Positions 45,022 through 54,134 of a stretch of DNA of 64,000 nucleotides are shown here, piece after piece. Positions within the stretch are counted from its first letter, which is position 1; each line of letters opens with the position of its first letter. The stretch is from contig NZ_BMNG01000004.1 of assembly GCF_014646335.1 (NCBI RefSeq), positions 500,638 through 564,637 of the forward strand, given 5' to 3'. Both the position numbers and the translations under genes were made by a program. The stretch comes from Streptomyces lasiicapitis (GTDB lineage: Bacteria; Actinomycetota; Actinomycetes; Streptomycetales; Streptomycetaceae). The notes below the pieces were generated by a model. It ran no database searches. It was not told the DNA's origin and worked only from the letters and a program-made list of their open reading frames with translations.

Positions 45022-46245
45022 GTGTCCCTGCTATCCCGTATGACGGCGCCCGCCGCCGGGCACGACGTGGCACGGCTGGTGGCCGCGCTGCTGTCCGAGG
45101 GGGCGCGCGAGGCGCGCGCGGCGCTGCCTGGCCGTGCTGCCTCCCGTCCGTCCCGCGTGCCCACCGGCCCCACCGGTCTCGGCACCTCCGCCGCCCGCGT
45201 CACGGCGGCCCCCGATCCGGCGGCGTCCGGCACGGCAGCCCCCGATTCCGCGGCGTCCGGCACAGCGGCCTCCGACGCCGCCGTCCCCGAGCTGTACTGT
45301 CCCCCGCCGCTGCGCGACGACCCGGCCCTCGCCGCCGAGGTCAACGAGCGCCTGCTCGACTGGGCCGCGGAGACGGGCATCTACGTCGGCCGCCTCGAAC
45401 GGGTCCGCGCCACCGACTTCGGGCGCCTGATGATGCTCGCCCACCCCGGCACCGACGACCCGCGGCGTCTCCTCGCGGCCGCCAGGTGCGCGCTCGCGGA
45501 GTGGGCCACCGACGACTACTACTGCGACGACGAGACCATGGGCTCCAGGCCCGAGGTCCTCGGCTCGCACCTCGGCCTCGCCTACACGGCCATGGACCCG
45601 ACACATCCACCGCTCCGCTACGCGCAGCAGACCGACCAGGGCCTGCGCGCCGACCCGGTGCGCGTCGCCCTGCGCGACAGCTTCGCCCGGCTCGCCCCGT
45701 ACGCGGACCGGACCCAGGTGACCCGGCTGCGCCAGGAGGTAGCCGCGCTGTTCGTGGCGTACGGACAGGAGGGTGCCTGGCGGGCCGAGGAGCGAATGCC
45801 CGCCGTGTGGGAGTACCTCGCCCACCGGCAGGTGAACAGCTTCGTGCCCTGTCTGGCCCTCATCGACGTCGTCGACGGCTACGCGCTCACCGCCGCCGAG
45901 TACGACGACCCGCGGGTGCGCCGCGCCGTCAGCATGGCCGGCACCGCGTCCACCCTGGTCAACGACCTGTACTCGATGGCCAAGGAACAGCACTCCGCTG
46001 GCCTGGACTTCAACCTGCCCACGGTCGTCGCCGCGGAGGAGCGGTGCTCGCCGCGGGAGGCCGTCGAGCGCAGCGTCGAGATCCACGACGAGCTCGTGCG
46101 CACCTTCGAGGTGGAGGCGGCGGCCCTGACCCTGACCGGGTCCCCGGCGCTGGGCCGCTTCCTCGCCGGGGTGTGGTCCTGGCTCGGCGGCAACCGCGAG
46201 TGGCACGGGGGCAGCGCCCGGTACAACGACGCGAGCCGCGCCTGA
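45022..46245 (+). CDS. tpc: 2-Methylisoborneol synthase
   Basis: The 407-residue class I terpene cyclase turns 2-methylgeranyl diphosphate into 2-methylisoborneol. The aspartate-rich motif DDYYCDDE starts at residue 164 and the second metal motif NDLYSMAKE at residue 314. The first 90 residues are Ala/Pro/Thr-rich and repetitive, with no fold, and lead into PELYCPPPLRDDP. In studied homologues the disordered N-terminus directs loading into the encapsulin shell, so the same role is likely here. GTG 45022 has GGAGAG upstream. The gene lies between the shell and methyltransferase genes. The signature in many homologues ends DDH; here the last residue is Glu. Confidence 0.93.
   Translation: MSLLSRMTAPAAGHDVARLVAALLSEGAREARAALPGRAASRPSRVPTGPTGLGTSAARVTAAPDPAASGTAAPDSAASGTAASDAAVPELYCPPPLRDDPALAAEVNERLLDWAAETGIYVGRLERVRATDFGRLMMLAHPGTDDPRRLLAAARCALAEWATDDYYCDDETMGSRPEVLGSHLGLAYTAMDPTHPPLRYAQQTDQGLRADPVRVALRDSFARLAPYADRTQVTRLRQEVAALFVAYGQEGAWRAEERMPAVWEYLAHRQVNSFVPCLALIDVVDGYALTAAEYDDPRVRRAVSMAGTASTLVNDLYSMAKEQHSAGLDFNLPTVVAAEERCSPREAVERSVEIHDELVRTFEVEAAALTLTGSPALGRFLAGVWSWLGGNREWHGGSARYNDASRA
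45201..45290. repeat. 30-bp tandem repeat in 2-MIB synthase gene
   Basis: Three units of 30 bp start at 45201, 45231 and 45261, the third degraded. They encode TAAPDPAASG, TAAPDSAASG and TAASDAAVPE. They fall in the disordered N-terminal segment expected to act in cargo loading. Confidence 0.85.
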
Positions 46246-46262
46246 CGTTCCCGCGTCGGAGG

Positions 46263-46298
46263 CACGCAACGTACACATCACACGCAACGTACGCATCA
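46263..46298. repeat. 18-bp tandem repeat between mib genes
   Basis: CACGCAACGTACACATCA and CACGCAACGTACGCATCA stand head to tail, and a partial third copy (CACATATCGCACGCAC) follows. They fill most of the 100-bp gap between the synthase and the methyltransferase genes. Confidence 0.8.
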
Positions 46299-46345
46299 CA
46301 CATATCGCACGCACCGCACGTCCGCACGCCGTAAGGAGCTCTGCC

Positions 46346-47206
46346 ATGACGACCACCCCGGAAGCCCCGGCCCAAGTGCTGCGCACCGCCTACCAGAAGG
46401 CCGTCGCGGACTACTGGAACAAGGAGAAGGACCCGGTCAACCTCCGCCTCGGTGACGTCGACGGCCTCTATCACCACCACTACGGCCTCGGTGACTACGA
46501 CCCCTCCGTCCTCGCGGGCCCCGAGGAGACCCGCGACGCGCGCATCATCGAGGAACTGCACCGCCTGGAGTCCGCCCAGGCCGACGTCCTCCTCGACCAC
46601 CTCGGCGCCCGCACCCCCGCCGACCGGCTCCTTGACGCCGGCTGCGGGCGCGGCGGCACCAGCGTCATGGCCCATGCCCGCTTCGGCAGCCGGGTCGACG
46701 GCATCACCATCTCGCAGTCCCAGGCCGAGTTCGCCAACGAGCAGGCCAAGCGGCGGGGCATGGACGACAGGGTGAGCTTCCACTTCCGCAACATGCTCGA
46801 CACCGGTCTGCCCGGCGGCGCGTTCCAGGGGATCTGGAACAACGAGTCGACCATGTACGTGGACCTCTTCGAGCTCTTCGGCGAGCACGCCCGCCAGTTG
46901 GCCCGCGGCGGCCGCTATGTGTGCGTCACCGGCTGCTCCAACGACGTGACGGGCCTGCGTTCCAAGGCCGTCAGCCGGATAGACGAGCACTACACCTGCA
47001 ACATCCATCCCCGCAGTCACTACTTCAAGGCTCTCGCGGCCAACAACCTCGTCCCCATCGACGTCGTCGACCTCACCGCTGCGACCATCCCCTACTGGGA
47101 GCTGCGCGCCCGCTCCTCCCTGGCCACCGGCATCGAGGAGCCCTTCCTGACGGCGTACAAGGAGGGCAGTTTCCACTACCTGCTCATCGCCGCCGACCGC
47201 ATCTGA
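46346..47206 (+). CDS. gpmt: Geranyl diphosphate 2-C-methyltransferase
   Basis: The 286-residue SAM-dependent methyltransferase adds a methyl group to C2 of geranyl diphosphate, giving the substrate of 2-MIB synthase. The SAM site is LLDAGCGRGGTSVMAHARFG with GITISQSQAEFANEQAKRRG. The N-terminal tyrosine-rich segment DGLYHHHYGLGDYD and the acidic NNESTMYVDLFELFGEHARQ match the SCO7701-type enzymes. AAGGAG lies 8 bases before ATG 46346. It is the third gene of the operon, separated from the synthase by repeats. Confidence 0.95.
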   Translation: MTTTPEAPAQVLRTAYQKAVADYWNKEKDPVNLRLGDVDGLYHHHYGLGDYDPSVLAGPEETRDARIIEELHRLESAQADVLLDHLGARTPADRLLDAGCGRGGTSVMAHARFGSRVDGITISQSQAEFANEQAKRRGMDDRVSFHFRNMLDTGLPGGAFQGIWNNESTMYVDLFELFGEHARQLARGGRYVCVTGCSNDVTGLRSKAVSRIDEHYTCNIHPRSHYFKALAANNLVPIDVVDLTAATIPYWELRARSSLATGIEEPFLTAYKEGSFHYLLIAADRI

Positions 47207-47256
47207 CACCGTATGTGACACTGCGTCCGACATCGTTGCTGAAAAGGGGAATCCTC

Positions 47257-47880
47257 GTGCGCCTCGTCCCACCCGCAGTACGCGTGCTCGCCGCCGGAGG
47301 TGTCGCCGCGGCACTGCTGGTGGGCGGGGGCACGGCGATCGCCGCGCCCGCCGCGTCCGCCACTTCCACTGCGTACGTCGCATCCGCCCCGCGGGGCTCC
47401 TACGCCCAGCTGCACCCCCTCTCCGCCCTCTCCGCCCAGCGCCTCGCCACCGCCGACCTCGTCGCCGCAGCCAAGTACGGCACGGGCAGTCCCATCGACG
47501 ATCCCGCGCGCGAGCAGCAGGTGCTTGACGCAGTGGCGCGGCAGGCGGCGGAGGTCGGGGCGGACCCGGCCGCCACCGTGCGGATCTTCCGGGACCAGAT
47601 CGAGGCCAACAAGGTCGTGCAGCGGGCGCTGCACCGCAAGTGGGACGCCGACCCGGCGTCGGCCCCGACGGAGCGGCCGGACCTGACGAAGGTGCGTGCG
47701 GAGATCAACCGCATCAACGGCGAGCTGGTCCGGGCCATCGCCGCGGCGACGCCCGCGCGCACCTCGCCGTACTGCTCCGCTGTCCTCACCGCGACGACCG
47801 CCCACGTGCGGCACGAGCAGCGGCTCGACGCGCTGCACACGGTGGCGTTGCTGCGGGCTTCGCGTTCTCTGTGCGGGTGA
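47257..47880 (+). CDS. Secreted chorismate mutase, AroQ-gamma type
   Basis: The 207-residue protein begins at GTG 47257 behind AAAAGGGGA. A signal peptide (about 1-30, ending GGGTAIAAPAASA) precedes the all-helical AroQ-gamma domain: SAQRLATADLVAAAKYGTGS, EQQVLDAVARQAAEVGADPA, VRIFRDQIEANKVVQRALHR, and a final helix with a cysteine pair (SPYCSAVL and RSLCG) suited to an exported protein. It should convert chorismate to prephenate outside the cytoplasm, where the physiological use is unknown. It follows gpmt by 50 bases but belongs to a different pathway. The end is 16 bases from the convergent ligase gene. Confidence 0.87.
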   Translation: MRLVPPAVRVLAAGGVAAALLVGGGTAIAAPAASATSTAYVASAPRGSYAQLHPLSALSAQRLATADLVAAAKYGTGSPIDDPAREQQVLDAVARQAAEVGADPAATVRIFRDQIEANKVVQRALHRKWDADPASAPTERPDLTKVRAEINRINGELVRAIAAATPARTSPYCSAVLTATTAHVRHEQRLDALHTVALLRASRSLCG

Positions 47881-47896
47881 GGAGCTGGGGACAGGG

Positions 47897-49510
47897 CTAG
47901 CCGCCCGCCGCCACCGCCCGAGCCCAGCGATAGTCCGCCTTCCCGCTCGGCGACCGCTGGATGTGGTCCGTGAACACGACCGCGCGCGGGATCTTGTAGC
48001 CCGCTAGGTGGGTGCGGCAGTGCGTCTGGAGCGCGGGCAGGTCCAAGGCGTCGGCGCCGTCGCGGAGTTGGACGACGGCCGCGACCCGGTTGCCCCAGCG
48101 TTCGTCCGGGACGCCCGCGACCAGCGCGTCGTAGACGTCGGGGTGGGACTTGAGGGCCTGCTCGACCTCCTCGGGGTACACCTTCTCGCCGCCCGTGTTG
48201 ATGCACTGCGAGCCCCGGCCGAGCACGGTCACGATGCCGTCGGCGTCGACCGTCGCCATGTCGCCGAGCAGGACCCAGCGTTCGTCGCCGCGCTGGAAGA
48301 ACGTCTCGGCCGTCTTCTTGGCGTCGTTGTAGTAGCCGAGCGGAACGTGCCCGCGCTGGGCGATGCGGCCCGGTTCACCGGGGGAGACGGGTTCGTACGT
48401 CGCCGGATCCACCACCTGTGTACGGGAGTTGACGTGCAGTCTGAAGCCCTTCTCGGGGCCCGAGTCGTCCGTCGCGGTGCCGTTGAAGCCGGACTCCGAC
48501 GAGCCGAAGTTGTTGAGCAGCATCACGTTCGGGGCGAGCGCGGCGAACTGCGCGCGGACCGTCTCCGACATGATCGCGCCGGATGAGGAGACGCTGAAGA
48601 GCGAGGACAGGTCGGTGCCGCGCAGCGGGCCGTTCAGGGCGTCGATGAGGGGGCGCAGCATCGCGTCGCCCACCAGGGACACGCTGGTGACCTTCTCCTT
48701 CTCGATGGTGCGCAGCACCTCTTCGGGCTCGAACTTGCGGTGGATGACGAGGCGTTGGCCGAAGTGGAAGCAGATGAAGGCGGTGAGCGTGGACGTGCCG
48801 TGCATCAGGGGCGGGGTGGGGAAGAAGGTGATTCCTTCGCCCCCGACCGCCACCCGCTCGGCGACCTCCTGCGGGCTCGTCACCGGCTCGCCGGTGGGCG
48901 CGCCCCCGCCGAGCCCCGAGAAGAACAGGTCCTCCTGGCGCCACATCACGCCCTTGGGCATGCCGGTCGTGCCGCCGGTGTAGATGATGAACAGGTCGTC
49001 CGCCGAACGCTCGGGGAACCCGCGCTCGGGCGACCCGGACGCCTCGGCGTCCGCGAACGCCACCGCGTCCGGACCCGGCGCGCCGGGCGGCGCCTCGCCG
49101 ACCCGGATCAGATGCCGCAGCTTGTCCGCGCGCGGCCGCGCGGTGGCCACCCGCTCGCCGAGCTCCGCGTCGAAGACCAGCGCGGCCAGATCCGCGTCCT
49201 GGTACAGATACGCCAACTCCTCTTCCACGTACCGGTAGTTGACGTTGACCGGTACGATCCGGGCCTTCAGGCAGGCCAGGACCGTCTGGAGGTACTCGAC
49301 GCCGTTGTAGAGATGCAGCCCCAGATGCTCGCCCGGCTTGACGCCGTGGTCGATCAGGTGGTGCGCGAGACGGTTGGCGGCCGCGTCCAGCTCCGCGTAC
49401 GTGAGGCTCCGCTCCGCGCCGGTACCGGGGTGGTCGACGTACAGCAGCGCCGCACGGTCGGGCACCACGTCGACGACCGACTCGAACAGGTCGGCAAGGT
49501 TGTACTCCAC
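47897..49510 (-). CDS. Fatty/steroid acyl-CoA synthetase (ANL superfamily)
   Basis: The protein is 537 residues. Motifs are FIIYTGGTTGMPKGVMWRQE (P-loop; the GGTTGMPKGV form is typical of FadD-like ligases for long or cyclic acids), LNNFGSSESGFNGTATDD, WVLLGDMATVDADGIVTVLG and the C-terminal lysine in QRSPSGKADYRWAR. GTG 49510 has AGGAGG 4-5 bases upstream and gives the common VEYNLADLFESV start; ATG 49534 is less likely. It is divergent from the crotonase operon, with an inverted repeat between them, so both are probably controlled by one local regulator. The substrate is inferred only in type. Confidence 0.88.
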   Translation of the reverse strand: MEYNLADLFESVVDVVPDRAALLYVDHPGTGAERSLTYAELDAAANRLAHHLIDHGVKPGEHLGLHLYNGVEYLQTVLACLKARIVPVNVNYRYVEEELAYLYQDADLAALVFDAELGERVATARPRADKLRHLIRVGEAPPGAPGPDAVAFADAEASGSPERGFPERSADDLFIIYTGGTTGMPKGVMWRQEDLFFSGLGGGAPTGEPVTSPQEVAERVAVGGEGITFFPTPPLMHGTSTLTAFICFHFGQRLVIHRKFEPEEVLRTIEKEKVTSVSLVGDAMLRPLIDALNGPLRGTDLSSLFSVSSSGAIMSETVRAQFAALAPNVMLLNNFGSSESGFNGTATDDSGPEKGFRLHVNSRTQVVDPATYEPVSPGEPGRIAQRGHVPLGYYNDAKKTAETFFQRGDERWVLLGDMATVDADGIVTVLGRGSQCINTGGEKVYPEEVEQALKSHPDVYDALVAGVPDERWGNRVAAVVQLRDGADALDLPALQTHCRTHLAGYKIPRAVVFTDHIQRSPSGKADYRWARAVAAGG

Positions 49511-49596
49511 CGCTCCTCCTGACCCCGACGCCATCCCGTGTGGCGGTCATCAGAGCAGAGCCGCTCACAAGTGGGAAGGGGCCCCGCAGAAGAAAA

Positions 49597-49611
49597 CTGA
49601 CTACCTGTCAG
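49597..49611. promoter_or_regulatory. Inverted repeat in divergent acyl-CoA promoter region
   Basis: CTGACTACCTGTCAG has perfect 5-bp arms and a 5-bp centre, and is flanked by GAAAA on both sides. It lies 87 bp from the ligase start and 66 bp from the hydratase start. It has the form of a TetR/FadR-like operator. No regulator gene for it is in this region. Confidence 0.5.
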
Positions 49612-49676
49612 AAAACTATTGAACTGGAACGTCGCCTCCTGCAACCTGTTCCAGGTCTGACGACGGGAGGACGGCT

Positions 49677-50489
49677 ATGGGTGGCACGGAACATCTCTCC
49701 GTACAGCGCGAAGGCGCCACGCTGATACTCACGCTCAACCGGCCGGAGGCGAAGAACGCGCTCTCGCTGCCGATGCTCGTGGGTCTCTACGACGGGTGGG
49801 TGGCCGCCGACGAGGACGACGCCGTGCGCTCCGTCGTGCTCACCGGCGCGGGCGGCGCCTTCTGCGCGGGAATGGACCTCAAGGCGCTCGCGGGCGCGTC
49901 GACCGGCAACAGCATGGGCGGTGAGGAGTACCGCGACCGGCTCAAGGCCGACCCCGACCTGCACTGGAAGGCGATGCTGCGCCACCACCGCCCCCGCAAA
50001 CCCGTGCTCGCCGCCGTCGAGGGCCCCTGCGTGGCCGGCGGCACCGAGATCCTTCAGGGCACCGACATCCGCGTCGCGGGGGAGTCCGCGACCTTCGGGC
50101 TCTTCGAGGTCAGGCGCGGCCTGTTCCCCATCGGCGGCTCGACGGTGCGCCTCCAGCGGCAGATCCCGCGCACCCACGCCCTGGAGATGCTGCTCACCGG
50201 CCGCCCCTACTCGGCCAAGGAGGCCGCCGACGTGGGCCTGATCGGCCATGTCGTGCCCGACGGCACCGCCCTGGAGCGGGCTCTCGCCATCGCCGAGCGG
50301 ATCAACGCCTGCGGCCCCCTCGCCGTCGAGGCCGTGAAGGCGTCCGTGTACGAGACCGCCGACATGACGGAGAGCGACGGGCTCGCGGCCGAACTCAAGC
50401 GCGGCTGGCCCGTGTTCGACACCGCCGACGCCAAGGAAGGCGCCCGCGCCTTCGCCGAGAAGCGCCCGCCCGTCTACCGCCGCGCCTGA
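49677..50489 (+). CDS. Enoyl-CoA hydratase/isomerase family protein
   Basis: The 270-residue crotonase-fold protein has the N-terminal LILTLNRPEAKNALSLPMLV, the oxyanion-hole AFCAGMDLKALAGAST, and VEGPCVAGGTEILQGTDIRV. In this second segment the first catalytic Glu of hydratases is present (GGTEIL) and the second position reads LFEVRRGLFPIGG, so hydratase chemistry is possible. GGGAGG precedes ATG 49677. It is the first gene of a four-gene plus-strand operon with DUF35 and thiolase-like genes. Confidence 0.88.
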   Translation: MGGTEHLSVQREGATLILTLNRPEAKNALSLPMLVGLYDGWVAADEDDAVRSVVLTGAGGAFCAGMDLKALAGASTGNSMGGEEYRDRLKADPDLHWKAMLRHHRPRKPVLAAVEGPCVAGGTEILQGTDIRVAGESATFGLFEVRRGLFPIGGSTVRLQRQIPRTHALEMLLTGRPYSAKEAADVGLIGHVVPDGTALERALAIAERINACGPLAVEAVKASVYETADMTESDGLAAELKRGWPVFDTADAKEGARAFAEKRPPVYRRA

Positions 50490-50507
50490 CCCCGAGGAGC
50501 CGCCGCC

Positions 50508-51464
50508 GTGACCGAAGTCCTCAGCGCCCCGCTGGTCGTGGAGTTCCCCTTCACCCGCTCCCTCGGCCCCGTCCAGTCCGCCTTCCTCACCGGCCTGCGC
50601 GAACGCACCGTGCTCGGCGTGCGCACCGCCGACGGCAAGGTGCTCGTGCCGCCCGTCGAGTACGACCCGGCGACCGCCGAAGAGCTGCGCGACCTCGTCG
50701 AAGTCGCCGCCACCGGCACCGTCACCACCTGGGCCTGGAACCACGAGCCCCGCCGCGGCCAGCCCCTCGACACCCCCTTCGCCTGGGTCCTGGTCCGCCT
50801 CGACGGCGCCGACACGGCCCTGCTGCACGCCCTCGACGCCCCGGGCCCCGACGCCGTACACACCGGAATGCGCGTCCGCGTCCGCTGGGCCGCCGAACGC
50901 ACCGGCGCCATCACGGACATCGCCTGCTTCGAAACGTACGAAGGCGAGGGGGATGTGATGGAGCGTCAAGCCCAGTCCCACAGCGGCGAGTTCGCGGGTG
51001 AGGCCGTGACCGGCATCGTCGCGCCCGCTCGGCTCGACTACACCTACAGCCCCGGCCGCACCCAGTCCCAGTACATCCACGCCCTGTCGGGGCGCAGGAG
51101 CGTCGGCGAGCGCTGCCCGTCCTGCCGCAAGGTGTACGTGCCGCCGCGCGGTGCATGTCCGACCTGCGGGGTCGCCACCTCCGAGCAGGTGGAGGTCGGA
51201 CCGCGCGGCACGGTCACCACGTTCTGCATCGTGAACATCAAGGCGAAGAACCTCGACATCGAAGTGCCGTACGTCTACGCGCACATCGCCCTCGACGGCG
51301 CCGACCTGGCCCTGCACGCCCGGATCGCGGGCATCCCCTACGACCAGGTCCGCATGGGCCTGCGCGTGGAGCCCGTGTGGAGCGAGAGCGGCCGCTTCCC
51401 CGACCACTACCGGCCCACCGGTGAGCCCGACGCGGACTACGACACGTACAAGGAGCTGGTGTAG
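50508..51464 (+). CDS. Duplicated DUF35 OB-fold / zinc-ribbon protein
   Basis: The protein is 318 residues. An N-terminal OB-fold half (about 5-140, zinc cysteines lost) is followed by a C-terminal half with a rubredoxin-like zinc ribbon (CPSC and CPTC near 202-223) and an OB-fold (VEVGPRGTVTTFCIVNIKAK then VPYVYAHIALDGADLALHAR). DUF35 proteins bind acyl-CoA and complex with thiolase-fold partners, as in steroid side-chain retro-aldolases. GTG 50508 is 18 bases behind the hydratase stop. The stop TAG abuts the ATG of the next gene with no gap. The tight coupling supports a complex with the next product. Confidence 0.87.
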   Translation: MTEVLSAPLVVEFPFTRSLGPVQSAFLTGLRERTVLGVRTADGKVLVPPVEYDPATAEELRDLVEVAATGTVTTWAWNHEPRRGQPLDTPFAWVLVRLDGADTALLHALDAPGPDAVHTGMRVRVRWAAERTGAITDIACFETYEGEGDVMERQAQSHSGEFAGEAVTGIVAPARLDYTYSPGRTQSQYIHALSGRRSVGERCPSCRKVYVPPRGACPTCGVATSEQVEVGPRGTVTTFCIVNIKAKNLDIEVPYVYAHIALDGADLALHARIAGIPYDQVRMGLRVEPVWSESGRFPDHYRPTGEPDADYDTYKELV

Positions 51465-52531
51465 ATGGCCGAGCACACCGGGCCCGGGACGCGGGACGTC
51501 GCGATCGTCGCCTTCGGGCAGACCGACCACCGGCGCACCAGCGACGAGCTGTCCGAAGTCGAGATGCTCATGCCCGTCCTGCACGAGGTCCTCGCCGCCA
51601 CCGGCCTGAAGACCAGCGACATCGGCTTCACCTGCTCCGGCTCATCGGACTACCTCGCCGGGCGCGCGTTCTCCTTCACCATGGCCCTCGACGGCGTGGG
51701 CGCCTGGCCGCCGATCTCCGAGTCGCACGTGGAGATGGACGGGGCCTGGGCGCTGTACGAGGCGTGGGTGAAGCTCCAGACCGGCGAGGCCGACACCGCG
51801 CTCGTCTACTCCTACGGCAAGTCGTCGCCCGGCTCGGTGCGCGACGTCCTGACCCGTCAGCTCGACCCGTACTACCTCGCGCCGCTGTGGCCGGACTCCG
51901 TCGCGCTCGCCGCCCTCCAGGCGCAGGCGCTCATCGACGCGGGCGACACGGACGAGCCAGCCCTGGCCGGGGTCGCCGCCCGCAGCAGGGACGCGGCGCG
52001 CGCCAACTCCCGCGCACAGCTCGGGGGTTCGGTGCCGCAGGGCGATTACGTCGTACGTCCCTTGCGTACCGGAGACTGCCCGCCGATCGGCGACGGGGCC
52101 GCCGCCGTGATCCTCGCGGCGGGGGAGCGGGCCCGGGAGCTGTGCGCGCGGCCCGCGTGGATCCGCGGCATCGACCACCGTATCGAGGCGCACAGCCTGG
52201 GCGTGCGCGACCTCACCGACTCGCCGTCGACGCGGCTCGCCGCCGAACGGGCCGGGGCCTTCCTGCGGCCCGTCGACACCGCCGAGCTGCACGCGCCGTT
52301 CACCTCGCAGGAGATCGTGCTGCGCAAGGCGCTGCGGCTCGGCGACGAAGTGACGGTCAACCCCTCGGGCGGCGCGCTCACCGCCAACCCGGTCATGGCG
52401 GCCGGTCTGATCCGGCTCGGCGAGGCCGCGGCCCGCGTGCACCGCGGCGCGTCCGACCGGGCGCTCGCCCACGCCACCTCCGGCCCCTGCCTCCAGCAGA
52501 ACCTGGTCGCCGTACTGGAAGGAGACCCGCG

Positions 52532-52535
<4 letters not shown>
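51465..52535 (+). CDS. Thiolase-fold lipid-transfer-like protein (first of pair)
   Basis: The 356-residue protein of the thiolase/SCP-x (Ltp) family has N-terminal RDVAIVAFGQTDHRRTSDEL, the TCSGSSDYLAGRAFSFTMAL loop and C-terminal TVNPSGGALTANPVMAAGLI. The segment that carries the nucleophilic Cys in real thiolases here reads SHVEMDGAWALYEAWVKLQT, without Cys. Claisen chemistry is thus unlikely. Ltp2-type retro-aldolases lack this Cys as well and need a DUF35 partner, which is encoded directly upstream. It starts right after the DUF35 stop and overlaps the next gene by 4 bp (ATGA). Confidence 0.85.
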
Positions 52536-53719
<1,184 letters not shown>

Positions 53720-53825
53720 CCCGGGTCCCGCCTCGCACAGGAATCCGTCCTGCCGTCGCGGCCTGTGCTGCGCACGAGGTGAAAGCTAGGCTGGCGACGG
53801 ACGACGCATCGGGAGGAGCACGGAC

Positions 53826-54071
53826 GTGGCCGAGAGCACCATCACCCAGCAGCATCCGCTCGCGGGTTGGGACAAGCCGGACCTCGACCTCAGCACCGCG
53901 GAATGGCGGTCGAGCAGCGAAGGTCGCGGCGACGTGGAGATCGCCTTCGTCGAAGGCTTCATCGCGATGCGCAACGGCGGCCGGCCGGAGAGCCCTTCAC
54001 TGATCTTCACGCCCGCCGAGTGGGGGGCGTTCGTGCACGGGGCCCGGGAAGGGCAGTTCGATCTGACGTAG
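53826..54071 (+). CDS. Orphan DUF397 protein
   Basis: The 81-residue protein matches the DUF397 pattern: AEWRSSSEGRGDVEIAFVEG then FIAMRNGGRPESPSLIFTPA and EWGAFVHGAREGQFDL. DUF397 proteins are usually encoded beside a WhiJ-like XRE regulator and act as its small partner in Streptomyces development. Here no such regulator lies next to it. GGGAGGAG precedes GTG 53826. The usual RDS motif reads RNG, and the usual Cys before VEVA is absent, so it is a divergent member. Confidence 0.85.
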   Translation: MAESTITQQHPLAGWDKPDLDLSTAEWRSSSEGRGDVEIAFVEGFIAMRNGGRPESPSLIFTPAEWGAFVHGAREGQFDLT

Positions 54072-54087
54072 CGTGCGCTTCTGCCGC

Positions 54088-54127
54088 CGGGCCCCGTTCC
54101 TTCTGTATGTCAGAGGGCCGGGGCCCG
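54088..54127. terminator. Long-loop hairpin between convergent genes
   Basis: CGGGCCCCG (54088-54096) pairs with CGGGGCCCG (54119-54127), a 9-bp stem with a 22-base loop. It fills the 63-bp space between the convergent DUF397 and amidohydrolase genes and probably ends both transcripts. Confidence 0.55.
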
Positions 54128-54134
54128 ACGTACG

